Source: Sphingobacterium paludis (lineage in GTDB: Bacteria; Bacteroidota; Bacteroidia; Sphingobacteriales; Sphingobacteriaceae). Taken from it: a DNA stretch of 64,000 nt. Of this stretch, positions 25,884 through 34,647 are shown in pieces. The stretch spans positions 62,001-126,000 of the forward strand of contig NZ_SNZV01000001.1 of assembly GCF_004364125.1 (NCBI RefSeq), given 5' to 3'. Every line of letters starts with the position of its first letter. Positions within the stretch are counted from its first letter, which is position 1. The position numbers and the translations under genes were made by a program. The notes below the pieces were generated by a model that saw nothing but the letters and a program-made list of their open reading frames with translations, was not told where the DNA came from and did not search any database.

Positions 25884-28460
25884 TTAGAAACCGCCCATGT
25901 TTTGCAGAATGCTGAAGGTAAAGTTTTGTCTCCAACGATTAGATTGTATACCTGGAATCGGGTCGAAGGCATGACCATAATCGATACCCAGCATACCGAA
26001 GATCGGTAAAAAGATACGGGCACCGACACCGGCAGAACGGCGCAGTTTGAAAGGATTGACCTCGCTGAACTTGTTCCACGTGTTACCCCCCTCGGCGAAA
26101 GCCAGCACGAATACCGTGGCTTGCTCGTTAAGCATAACCGGATGGCGTAATTCAAGCTGGTATTTGGTATAGATCGGGCTACCAGACTGTACGGCAATGT
26201 TCTGTCCTAAGTTACCGGTAGATTCCGGAATGATGGTACCGTTGGCATAACCGCGCATGGCGATGATCTCAGAACCCTGTAGAAAGTCAAAACCTTGCAT
26301 ACCGTCACCACCCAGTTTAAATCGTTCGAAAGTAGAAGTGGGCGTGCGGTCAGTATAGTTACCCAAATAACCAAACTGTGCCTGCATTTTCAGTACCAGC
26401 TTACCGGCAATCTTCGTATACCATTGGCTATCAAATTTCCATTTATGGTATTCCGTCCATTTGAAACGCTCATTATCTGGCGCCGTTTGGTAGTTAATAT
26501 TGTTCCAACTCGAATACGGCGGCGTTAACTGCACCGAGAACCGGAAATGTGAACCCGAGGTCGGATAGATCGGCGCATCTACCGAGTTACGGCTGATTTC
26601 CTGCGTCAAGTTGATGTTGTACGCTGTACCATTATCAAATAGGAAATAACCTGCATAATTTTGCAGCTTATAACGTTGGAAGGAAAGCGATGTATTGATT
26701 TGGAAATAGTTGTCTGGCCATTGCAAACGTTTACCTAAGGTCGCCGTAACACCCGTCATCCAAATGCGGTTAAGCTCAGCATCACTGACCATTTGCCGCC
26801 CTGTAAGGTAGTTAAAACCACCAAATGAAGAGCTCGACGTATAAGCGTTCAATCCAAAATAGATGGGTTTTTTACCACCTAGCCAAGGCTCCGAAAAGGA
26901 GAAACTATAGGATTGGTAACGTTTCCCGGAGGTTTGACCCCGCACACTGAATTTTTGTCCGTCTCCGCGAGGAAGGGGTTTCCAAGCATCTTTCTTGAAG
27001 AAGTTACTTGTCGAAAAGTTGTTGAAGGTCAAACCCAATGTACCAATGACCTGTCCGGCACCATATCCCCCTGAAAGTTCCACCTGGTCAGATGGTTTTT
27101 CCGCTACTGTATATTCTAAATCGGTGGTTCCCTCTTCGTAATTCAAATTCGTAGGAACCGGATTTATCTTCTGTTCGTCAAACATGCCCAATTGCGATAT
27201 CTCACGCACACTGCGCATCAACATCTCGCGAGAGAATTTCTGACCCGGCTTGGTATAAATAGAACGTAGAACAACTTTATCATTCGTCACGTCATTTCCT
27301 TTCACAATAACGTTGTTGATCGTAAACTGCTTACCCTCGCTTAACACCACTTCCACATCCACTGTATCATTATAGATTCTTTTGATGATAGGCTGAACGC
27401 TGAATGTTAAATAACCGTCATTCTGATACAATGCACTGATATCATCACTATTACGCGTTGGCCCCATAAGTTTTGAGGTCAATTTTTCTTCACTATATAC
27501 ATCCCCCTTTTGAATGCCAAGGATCAAATTCAGAACCGAATCCTTGTATTTGGAGTTACCAGACCATTCAATGTTACCCATGTAATAGCGCGGACCTTCA
27601 TGTAAGTTTACATAAATATCAACTTCATTATTGTCATAGCGGACTACACTGTCGGATAGAATTTGCGCATCGCGGTAACCTTTATCCTGCATTTTAGCAA
27701 CTAGATTTTCCTTCGCTTCTTTGTATTTATCATCTTTGAATTTACCCGGGCCAAAAATTCGATACCAACGACGCGGTTTAACACCTTTTAAGTATTTGCG
27801 CAACTGTTTATCCGAAAAAGCCTCCGATCCTTCGAAATGAACGCGATGTACTTTGATCTTTTTGTTTTTTTCAACGTCCACAACAACGATTTCATTATTC
27901 GCCTGCGCTGTGTCTTTCTCGGTACGGATTTTTATTTCGGGATACAAATACGATTTTTCACGCAAAAACTTTTGGATCGTAGCACGCGTTGTTTTGATGA
28001 GGTTTTCGTTTACTATTTTCCCGGAATTGGTGTTCAGACGTTTGCGCACTTCGTCCGTTTCGCCCTTTTTTAATCCGTTTATGTCGATGCGCGTCAGTCG
28101 CGGTCGCTCGCGAACGCGGATTTCTAAGAAAATGTTTTCGCCCTCTACACGCTCCGCGTATAATTGCACATCATCAAACAGATTCTGTGCCATCAATGTT
28201 TTCACAACATTGGCCGTAGCTTCACTTGGAACCTCAATGTATTGGCCGACAACTAATTTTGAAATGGTTACCAATACGTCGCCATCCAGGTACTCCGTAC
28301 CCGAAACACGAATACCACCAATAACATAGTTTTTGGGATCCAGGTAGGTTATTTCATTGGGATCATTCAGATTGACTGGGTTGTTACCCCGGATCTGAGC
28401 GAATACTTGTTGGCCTCCGATAAGTAAGGTGAGTGTTATTAAGTGTATTAAGCGCTTCAT
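25884..28460 (-). CDS. bamA: Outer membrane protein assembly factor BamA
   Basis: The 858-residue protein has a signal peptide (MKRLIHLITLTLLIGGQQVFA), five POTRA repeats over about residues 45-450 and a C-terminal 16-strand barrel ending in a hydrophobic/aromatic residue (QNMGGF). The barrel contains GGDGMQGFDFLQ and a MRGYANG loop corresponding to the conserved RGY/F motif. BamA inserts beta-barrel proteins into the outer membrane. The gene lies downstream of uppS. Confidence 0.96.
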   Translation of the reverse strand: MKRLIHLITLTLLIGGQQVFAQIRGNNPVNLNDPNEITYLDPKNYVIGGIRVSGTEYLDGDVLVTISKLVVGQYIEVPSEATANVVKTLMAQNLFDDVQLYAERVEGENIFLEIRVRERPRLTRIDINGLKKGETDEVRKRLNTNSGKIVNENLIKTTRATIQKFLREKSYLYPEIKIRTEKDTAQANNEIVVVDVEKNKKIKVHRVHFEGSEAFSDKQLRKYLKGVKPRRWYRIFGPGKFKDDKYKEAKENLVAKMQDKGYRDAQILSDSVVRYDNNEVDIYVNLHEGPRYYMGNIEWSGNSKYKDSVLNLILGIQKGDVYSEEKLTSKLMGPTRNSDDISALYQNDGYLTFSVQPIIKRIYNDTVDVEVVLSEGKQFTINNVIVKGNDVTNDKVVLRSIYTKPGQKFSREMLMRSVREISQLGMFDEQKINPVPTNLNYEEGTTDLEYTVAEKPSDQVELSGGYGAGQVIGTLGLTFNNFSTSNFFKKDAWKPLPRGDGQKFSVRGQTSGKRYQSYSFSFSEPWLGGKKPIYFGLNAYTSSSSFGGFNYLTGRQMVSDAELNRIWMTGVTATLGKRLQWPDNYFQINTSLSFQRYKLQNYAGYFLFDNGTAYNINLTQEISRNSVDAPIYPTSGSHFRFSVQLTPPYSSWNNINYQTAPDNERFKWTEYHKWKFDSQWYTKIAGKLVLKMQAQFGYLGNYTDRTPTSTFERFKLGGDGMQGFDFLQGSEIIAMRGYANGTIIPESTGNLGQNIAVQSGSPIYTKYQLELRHPVMLNEQATVFVLAFAEGGNTWNKFSEVNPFKLRRSAGVGARIFLPIFGMLGIDYGHAFDPIPGIQSNRWRQNFTFSILQNMGGF

Positions 28461-28581
28461 TTATTCAATTTTCTCGGTGCTAAAGTACACCAATCTGTTG
28501 TTAATTTTTGTTAAAAGAAAATAATTAATAGCCAAGCTATTAATTAGCTAGTTTGTAGGTTCCGCAAAGGTAAACTAAATA

Positions 28582-29319
28582 TTACAATTGTTCGCTTGTT
28601 TTCCCGAACCTTCGCTCACGATGCTGATAATGATAGATCGCTTCGTAGAGATCTTCCCGCGTAAATTCAGGCCACATCTTGTCCAAAAAACAAAACTCAG
28701 TGTAAGCCATTTGATACAAAAGATAGTTGCTGATACGCTGTTCGCCACTTGTACGTATCATCAGATCCGGATCAGGCATATCCGCCGTGAAAAGATGCTC
28801 GCTGATGGTTTTTTCAGAAATATCGTCAATGCGCAGTTCACCAGCAGCCACACGTTGTACAATAGCTTTGGTGGCCTCCACGATTTCCGCACGAGATCCA
28901 TAGCTCAACGCTAAGGTAAGCACACAGGCCGAATTATTTTTTGTCAGTTCAATCGTATCGATCAGTCTAGCCTGACAATTTTTTGGGAGATCCTGTATAT
29001 TTCCGATGACGTTCAGCCGAACGCCGTTTTGCATAAACGTCTTTGTTTCCTTGGCAAGGGTGTTTACTAAAAGCTCCATCAAAGCTTTCACCTCTAATTT
29101 CGGTCTGTTCCAGTTTTCCGAAGAAAATGCATACAGCGTCAAGTATTGAACGCCAACATCCACGCAACCTTCCATTGCTTCGCGCACGGCGGATACACCA
29201 TTTTGATGCCCGAAAATGCGAAGCTTGCCTATGCCTTTTGCCCATCGGCCGTTACCATCCATAATGATGGCAACGTGTTTGGGAAGTTTTTCTTTATTTA
29301 TCTTTTCTTTAAAACTCAT
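28582..29319 (-). CDS. uppS: Undecaprenyl pyrophosphate synthase (isoprenyl transferase)
   Basis: The 245-residue cis-prenyltransferase shows HVAIIMDGNGRWAKG (catalytic Asp and diphosphate-binding region), LTLYAFSSENWNRP and DLMIRTSGEQRISNYLLYQ near the C-terminus. It makes the C55 lipid carrier for peptidoglycan and O-antigen synthesis. The gene starts 10 bp after the small unknown gene and precedes bamA. Confidence 0.96.
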   Translation of the reverse strand: MSFKEKINKEKLPKHVAIIMDGNGRWAKGIGKLRIFGHQNGVSAVREAMEGCVDVGVQYLTLYAFSSENWNRPKLEVKALMELLVNTLAKETKTFMQNGVRLNVIGNIQDLPKNCQARLIDTIELTKNNSACVLTLALSYGSRAEIVEATKAIVQRVAAGELRIDDISEKTISEHLFTADMPDPDLMIRTSGEQRISNYLLYQMAYTEFCFLDKMWPEFTREDLYEAIYHYQHRERRFGKTSEQL

Positions 29320-29329
29320 TTCTTACTTG

Positions 29330-29731
29330 CTAAAAAATAAGACTCCGTTTCACCGCGAGCATGTACATTTGTTTTCCACCAAGACCAGTCAAAGGCATTG
29401 TATTGCGCGGCATACGCCGCACCATTTTTTGATCTTTTGGAGTCATGCTTTTTCCATATGACTTGCCATTGTCGTTACTTAACGACCAACTGCCTAGCGA
29501 ATCAGCGATTAAATACCGTTTCTCCGTAAGGTTTGGCTTTTCCAAACCAAATACAATAGCTGCTGCAAACTTACGAATTTCAGGTTGATCCTGTAGAAAA
29601 AGCTCTTCGATATAATCGTACGCATAATCAGAATTACTTCTCGGGCTATCCGCTGAGGAAAAAAGGATCCATGCGCAAATGGCTAAGACTAGCAGGGTAT
29701 GGAATAGCTGTTTCAAAGTAGAGTTTTGCAA
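29330..29731 (-). CDS. Small membrane-anchored or secreted protein of unknown function
   Basis: The 133-residue frame starts at TTG 29731, with an N-terminal hydrophobic segment (LFHTLLVLAICAWILF, about residues 9-24) acting as signal or anchor. The remainder is soluble with many Ser, Asn and Lys residues. No ATG lies before the last third, so the gene needs a TTG start if real. It sits between nadK and uppS on the same strand with a 10-bp gap to uppS, a position often held by a longer beta-barrel gene in relatives. No family is recognised. Confidence 0.55.
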   Translation of the reverse strand: MQNSTLKQLFHTLLVLAICAWILFSSADSPRSNSDYAYDYIEELFLQDQPEIRKFAAAIVFGLEKPNLTEKRYLIADSLGSWSLSNDNGKSYGKSMTPKDQKMVRRMPRNTMPLTGLGGKQMYMLAVKRSLIF

Positions 29732-29794
29732 GTAACGATAGCTGGTATTAAAATTCGTGTAACTTTTATGCGCTGGCGGTATACATCCTCGCTG

Positions 29795-30688
29795 TTAGTA
29801 GTTTCTTACATCCAGTCCCCAGAGAAGTTTTTCGCGCAATGTGCTGAAGAAACTATCGGAGGCCAGTCGGATAAGGTGTATACGAAATGGTGCCCGTCGA
29901 ATATAAAGCTTTGTCTTTGTCTCCAATGTGTCGCTTTTAGAATCACAACTTAATATATACTTATCTGTCCGACTTTCTATCTCCAGTTCCAATTCGCTCT
30001 CCGCGGAAATAATGATCGGTCGTACATTTAAGTTATGGGGTGAAATAGGTGTGATCACGAAGTTTCCACTTCCTGGCATGATGATAGGGCCGCCGCAGCT
30101 TAATGAATAAGCGGTAGATCCCGTGGGGGTAGCAATGATGATACCATCTGCCCAATACGAGTTAAGCAACTCGCCGTTAAGGGTAGCATTAATGGTGATC
30201 ATGGATGATGTATCGTGTCTGAAGACGGTAATATCATTCAGCGCAAAGTTCTCCTCTCCAAAAATACGGTCGTCGCCGCCGTTGACCTCGATCAGGTCGC
30301 GTGCCTGCAACGAATAGTTTCCTGAGAAGATAGCATCTAATGCCTGAATAATTTCGCTTTTGTGGATGGATGCTAAGAAACCCAGCCGTCCAAAATTTAT
30401 TCCGGCGATCGGAATTCCCGAGTCGCGTACCTGCGATACGGCAGAAAGCATGGAGCCATCACCTCCCAAACTCAATAAAAATAGAATATCTTTTGGAAGA
30501 TCCTGGTGACCATAATAGAGCAAGAAATTGTCCGGACAATCGAATTGATCTTTCAAAAAGTCGTAAAAATCGGAGTAGATATATATTAGAATATCCCGCT
30601 CTTTAAGATAGGAAAATAATTGCTCGACATACGGGACAACGGACGAATTGAAAGCCCTTCCGTATATCGCGATGGATTTTCTTTGCAT
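29795..30688 (-). CDS. nadK: NAD kinase
   Basis: The 297-residue enzyme has the GGDG motif (LLSLGGDGSMLSAV), NFGRLGFLA, the NE/D-type segment ALNDITVFR and the glycine-rich TPTGSTAYSLSCGGP. It phosphorylates NAD to NADP with ATP. It lies between the CBS-domain gene and the small unknown gene, a common order in this phylum. Confidence 0.95.
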   Translation of the reverse strand: MQRKSIAIYGRAFNSSVVPYVEQLFSYLKERDILIYIYSDFYDFLKDQFDCPDNFLLYYGHQDLPKDILFLLSLGGDGSMLSAVSQVRDSGIPIAGINFGRLGFLASIHKSEIIQALDAIFSGNYSLQARDLIEVNGGDDRIFGEENFALNDITVFRHDTSSMITINATLNGELLNSYWADGIIIATPTGSTAYSLSCGGPIIMPGSGNFVITPISPHNLNVRPIIISAESELELEIESRTDKYILSCDSKSDTLETKTKLYIRRAPFRIHLIRLASDSFFSTLREKLLWGLDVRNY

Positions 30689-30741
30689 GCGAAGTGTTTT
30701 TTAACAAAACTTATGCAAAGATGCTAAAAAATAGGGTATTC

Positions 30742-31404
30742 TTATAAATTTAAATAATTCATTAAAATATCGTAGCGTTCCTGAATGTCAGAGTCTGGAC
30801 TACCATCGTTGAAGGTTGATTTAATAATGTAGTCAAATCGCCACAACGATGCAACCAAGGAGGAAATATTCTGTTTATCGACTTTGATAGTCATTTCAAC
30901 TTTGGTGGTATCAGGTATTTCGCGAATGGCTGTGCTGAGGATGCGGACGTTTTCCGACTCAAAAATATGGGCGATATGTGAAAACGACACATCATGTTTG
31001 CCCAATTCGAGCACGATAACCGTTCCGGGCTCGGTATTCCCAAATGTTTCATTAAGTGCAGCGAGCAGATCAGCGGATGTAATTATGCCCAAATAATGGT
31101 TTTCCTTATCCAACACAGGAAGTATCGCTAATCGATGTGCAGCCATGTACTGAAGGGCGTCATAGATATGTTGATATTCGTAGAGGTATAGGAAGCGCAT
31201 GGAGACTGCTAGACTCCGTAAACTTTGGGTGTCGTCGTGTGCTGCCAAAAGGGAGTCTTCTGTCACTAACCCAAGGAAATCGCCGTCTTTAACTACCGGC
31301 AAATCTGGACTATGAAATTCATTCATCCTGTCAATTGCCAACCCAATACTGTCCTCGGGTTTGATGTCGACATAATTTTCTGATAAAATTTCGCCTATAT
31401 ACAT
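30742..31404 (-). CDS. Tandem CBS-domain protein
   Basis: The 220-residue protein has two CBS repeats in about the first 130 residues (SIGLAIDRMNEFHSPDLPVV...; YDALQYMAAHRLAILPVLD...), then an ACT-like C-terminal part with TVIVLELGKHDVSFSHIAHI. CBS pairs bind adenine nucleotides and act as energy sensors. The target is unknown. It is 53 bp upstream of nadK on the same strand; control of or by the NAD(P) pool is possible but unproven. Confidence 0.85.
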   Translation of the reverse strand: MYIGEILSENYVDIKPEDSIGLAIDRMNEFHSPDLPVVKDGDFLGLVTEDSLLAAHDDTQSLRSLAVSMRFLYLYEYQHIYDALQYMAAHRLAILPVLDKENHYLGIITSADLLAALNETFGNTEPGTVIVLELGKHDVSFSHIAHIFESENVRILSTAIREIPDTTKVEMTIKVDKQNISSLVASLWRFDYIIKSTFNDGSPDSDIQERYDILMNYLNL

Positions 31405-31603
31405 GATGAGTCCGTTTATACTATTAAACAGGAAAAAATTGAAAACGTTTAATCAACGCCTGTATGAATACGGGCTAATTTATAAATTATCTGGAGATAG
31501 TCGCACATCTTGGCGCATGTAAGTAACTTTTTACATCATTAATGTATATTTTCCTTAATTTTACGACTTCGAAAAACAGATTACTACAGCGAGTTAAGAA
31601 ACA

Positions 31604-32437
31604 ATGATTGAAGAAGAAGAAAACGTAAAGTTTATTCAAGTACGTGAGGTTATTCATAAAAAGAGTCCAAAACTTGCAAAATGGATTCCCAAGCTTTTGA
31701 TCAGTTATTTGGAACGCGTCATTCACGAGGAAGAGATCAATTATATCATGACAAAGTTTAGGGACCAGTTCGGCCTTGATTTTGTTGATGATCTGATTGA
31801 AGAGCTAGGCGTCAATGTCGTGTTGGAAGGGATGGAGAATATACCGACGGATGATCATGTCATCTTTGCTTCAAACCATCCTTTGGGAGGGCTAGATGGT
31901 ATCGCCATCATGCATGCTATCGGTCGTTACCGCCGCGATGTTAAATTTTTGGTGAACGATATTTTGATGAATATCCGCAACTTGGAACCACTATTTATTC
32001 CGGTTAATAAGGTGGGCAACCAAGCTAAAAGTGGCATCATGGCCATTGACCAAGCATACGCCTCGGAGAATGCATTGCTGATCTTTCCGGCGGGCTTGGT
32101 GTCGCGTAAAATTGATGGCAGGATCGCAGACCTGGAATGGAAAAAAAGCTTTATTTCCAAATCAAAAAAATATAAGAGAGATGTCATTCCCGTTTACATT
32201 GATGGGAGAAATTCCAATTTTTTCTATAATTTAGCTAGACTGAGGCAGAAATTTGGCATTAAAGCAAACTTAGAGATGCTTTATTTGCCGGATGAAATGT
32301 TTTCTCAACGAAATCAACAAGTAATAATCCGTTTTGGAGAACGTATTCCGTACAGCCATTTCGACTCATCCAAAAGTGAGCGCGATTGGGCAAATGAAGT
32401 ACGGAATATAGTTTATGGAATGGCGGACAAAAAATAA
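31604..32437 (+). CDS. PlsC-like O-acyltransferase, glycine-lipid synthesis (GlsA-like)
   Basis: The 277-residue protein has the acyltransferase block SNHPLGGLDG, a lengthened form of the HX4D motif with His92 and Asp98, and IFPAGLVSRK as the second motif. This version is characteristic of Bacteroidota ornithine/glycine-lipid O-acyltransferases. It probably adds the second, ester-linked acyl chain to an N-acyl amino acid at the inner membrane. It precedes the GNAT partner by 3 bp, as glsA/glsB lie together in Bacteroides thetaiotaomicron. The head group (glycine, serine-glycine or ornithine) cannot be told from sequence. Confidence 0.85.
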   Translation: MIEEEENVKFIQVREVIHKKSPKLAKWIPKLLISYLERVIHEEEINYIMTKFRDQFGLDFVDDLIEELGVNVVLEGMENIPTDDHVIFASNHPLGGLDGIAIMHAIGRYRRDVKFLVNDILMNIRNLEPLFIPVNKVGNQAKSGIMAIDQAYASENALLIFPAGLVSRKIDGRIADLEWKKSFISKSKKYKRDVIPVYIDGRNSNFFYNLARLRQKFGIKANLEMLYLPDEMFSQRNQQVIIRFGERIPYSHFDSSKSERDWANEVRNIVYGMADKK

Positions 32438-32440
32438 CAT

Positions 32441-33400
32441 ATGCAGGAAATTATCGCGCCGGTAGATCGAGCGTTAATAAAAAATGAATTGACCAAAGAA
32501 GCTTTTGTTCGCTATACGAACAATGGCAACAATGAGGTTTACCTCGTAAACTATCATTCTGCCCCATATATTATGCGGGAGATAGGTCGATTACGGGAGC
32601 TTACTTTTCGTGGCGCAGGTGGGGGGACAGGTTTGGCTCTAGACATTGATGAGAATGATACCTGTGAACATAACTACGATCAACTGATAGCCTGGAATCC
32701 TGATGAGGAAGAGATAATAGCGGGCTACCGCGTTATAAAATGTGATGATGCAATAGACCCGGAGGGACATGTTCATCTCTCGACTGCGCACTATTTTTCT
32801 TTTTCCGAGACCTTTAAAAGAGAATACCTTCCCTACACACTGGAACTTGGACGCTCTTGGGTGCAACCAAAATACCAACCCGCGATAGACAACCGAAAGG
32901 GATTATTTTCCTTGGATAATCTTTGGGATGGACTGGGGGCCTTGGTGATGATTAACCCAGATATTAAATATCTTTTCGGAAAGGTCACCATGTACCCGCA
33001 ATACAACGCCGTTGCCCGAGATTTATTGATGTATTTCATGGAGCATTATTTCTCAGACCAGGATAAGCTGGTTGTGCCCTTTGAAAAGATTAACATCGGT
33101 TATAAAACGGATATCTCGGCTTATAAAGGAATCTTCGATGGCTTACCGTATCGTGAGGGCTATAAGGTTTTGAATACCAAGATTCGGGAGCTCGGCGAAA
33201 ATATTCCACCGCTCATCAATACATATATGAACCTGTCACCAACCATGCGTACATTTGGCACGGCACTGAATGATGAATTTGGCGAAGTGGAGGAGACTGG
33301 GATCATGATTACACTGGCGGACATTTACGATGCGAAAAAGGAACGTCACATGGTCACTTTTGAACGTGACAAGCACTTCGGCCATAAGCCACAGAAATAG
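32441..33400 (+). CDS. GNAT N-acyltransferase, glycine-lipid synthesis (GlsB/OlsB-like)
   Basis: The 319-residue protein belongs to the OlsB/hemolysin-type acyltransferases: an N-terminal segment with MREIGRLRELTFR, the GYRVI strand, LELGRSWVQPKYQ and an ALVMINPDIKYLFGKVTM core. It is predicted to attach a 3-hydroxy fatty acyl chain to the amino group of an amino acid, the first step of amino-acid lipid synthesis. The overlap-free 3-bp spacing with the O-acyltransferase indicates one operon. A palindromic repeat lies behind it. Confidence 0.86.
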   Translation: MQEIIAPVDRALIKNELTKEAFVRYTNNGNNEVYLVNYHSAPYIMREIGRLRELTFRGAGGGTGLALDIDENDTCEHNYDQLIAWNPDEEEIIAGYRVIKCDDAIDPEGHVHLSTAHYFSFSETFKREYLPYTLELGRSWVQPKYQPAIDNRKGLFSLDNLWDGLGALVMINPDIKYLFGKVTMYPQYNAVARDLLMYFMEHYFSDQDKLVVPFEKINIGYKTDISAYKGIFDGLPYREGYKVLNTKIRELGENIPPLINTYMNLSPTMRTFGTALNDEFGEVEETGIMITLADIYDAKKERHMVTFERDKHFGHKPQK

Positions 33401-33453
33401 GGGTAGGGCTTTCAAAGAAGGTGCCCAATGAATTGGGGGCGCATAAAAAAATA

Positions 33454-33556
33454 TCATTGCGAGTAAGTAGGACGAACGCTGCTGCAGCCTGTAAGGGGAG
33501 CAATCTGCATATTTGCAGATAAAGATTGCCGCGTTATCGCCTTTTGCTCGCAATGA
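33454..33556. repeat. Nested palindromic repeat element
   Basis: Outer arms TCATTGCGAG (33454-33463) and CTCGCAATGA (33547-33556) are perfect inverted repeats. Inside are GCAATCT (33500-33506) with AGATTGC (33523-33529), and CTGCA/TGCAG around a 4-nt centre. Such CATTGCGAG-bounded elements are dispersed in many bacterial genomes. Only this copy was seen in the window. It lies between convergent genes. Confidence 0.7.
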
Positions 33557-33559
33557 GTT

Positions 33560-34036
33560 TTAAGCTTTGTCTCCAGACAGGCTTTTTTCGTTTTGTAGCA
33601 GCATTTCGATATGCGGAATATCATCTTCCAAATACATGTCGCTGACCTGCTCGAAGCCTAGTTCTTCGTAAAATCGCTGCAAGTAGAGCTGCCCGCTTAT
33701 TCGAATACGCTGTTTCGGTGCCATCGTATCCCAATACTGAATCGCTTGATGCATCAACACTTTACCCAATCCGAACTTCCTGTAATCTTTATGGACAACG
33801 ACCCTTCCAATGGATAAATCATCGTAGGAAATGCCTGCTGGCAACAGTCGAGCGTAGGCAACGACTGCTCCCTCATAGGTTCCAAACAGGTGTTTCGACT
33901 GATAATCTTTATTGTCGCATTCCGGATATAGGCAGTTTTGCTCGAGCATAAAGACATTAATTCTGAGTTGTAGAATTTGATAAAGCTCTGCGGATGTAAG
34001 CTCCGCAAATGATTTTACCGTCCATACGCAGTCCAT
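33560..34036 (-). CDS. ElaA-like GNAT N-acetyltransferase
   Basis: The 158-residue protein shows ELYQILQLRINVFMLEQNC, the ElaA signature, and the acetyl-CoA loop RVVVHKDYRKFGLGKVLM. The substrate is unknown. The start ATG 34036 lies 7 bp after the yqeY stop, so the two genes are likely one transcript. It ends 3 bp from the palindromic repeat. Confidence 0.85.
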   Translation of the reverse strand: MDCVWTVKSFAELTSAELYQILQLRINVFMLEQNCLYPECDNKDYQSKHLFGTYEGAVVAYARLLPAGISYDDLSIGRVVVHKDYRKFGLGKVLMHQAIQYWDTMAPKQRIRISGQLYLQRFYEELGFEQVSDMYLEDDIPHIEMLLQNEKSLSGDKA

Positions 34037-34043
34037 ACGCTCG

Positions 34044-34493
34044 CTACGCTAATAGTCTTTTAACCACTTCGGAAATAGTGCGCCCATCCGCCTGCCCGGC
34101 AAGCTTTTGATTTGCTGCGCCCATTACCTTGCCCATATCTTTCACAGACGATGCACCGACTTCTTCAATAACTTGTTTAATAACCGATTCCACTGCCTGC
34201 AAATCCAACTGTTTTGGCAGATATTCTTCAATCACTTGTTGTTCTTCAAATTCTATGGCATACAAGTCTTCACGTTGTTGCTGTTTAAAAATTTCGCCAG
34301 ATTCTTTTCGCTGTTTAACAAGCTTTTGCAAGACTTTGATCTCGGCATCTTCGCTAAGTTCTTCTGTATGGCCTTTTTCAGTCTTTGCCAATAATATCGC
34401 TGCCTTTACCGCTCTTAAACCACGTAGTCGTGCGTTGTCTTTGGCAATCATGGCTGCCTTAATATCTTGATTTATTTTTAGTTCGAGTGACAT
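34044..34493 (-). CDS. GatB/YqeY domain protein
   Basis: The 149-residue protein begins MSLELKINQDIKAAMIAKDN and carries QVIEEYLPKQL and DMGKVMGAANQKLAGQADG, the YqeY hallmarks. It resembles the C-terminal domain of GatB, which contacts tRNA, but its own role is undefined. It lies upstream of the ElaA-like gene. A tandem repeat sits immediately before its start. Confidence 0.9.
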   Translation of the reverse strand: MSLELKINQDIKAAMIAKDNARLRGLRAVKAAILLAKTEKGHTEELSEDAEIKVLQKLVKQRKESGEIFKQQQREDLYAIEFEEQQVIEEYLPKQLDLQAVESVIKQVIEEVGASSVKDMGKVMGAANQKLAGQADGRTISEVVKRLLA

Positions 34494-34498
34494 TTTGG

Positions 34499-34586
34499 AA
34501 ATTAAAAAGTAAAAATTAAAAAGTAAAAAGTCAAAATTGAAAAGTTAAAATTGAAAAGTCAAAATTGAAAAGTCAAAATTGAAAAA
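34499..34586. repeat. AT-rich tandem repeat, 14-bp unit
   Basis: Two identical copies of AAATTAAAAAGTAA (34499-34512 and 34513-34526) are followed, after four bases, by four near-identical copies of TCAAAATTGAAAAG (34531-34586). The block directly precedes the yqeY start codon on the minus strand and so lies in its leader or promoter region. Repeat number could vary by slippage. Confidence 0.85.
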
Positions 34587-34647
34587 TATAAAATTAAATA
34601 TTGAAATTCCAATCCTCAGAATTCCTTATGTGCTGTTGCAAATTTAT

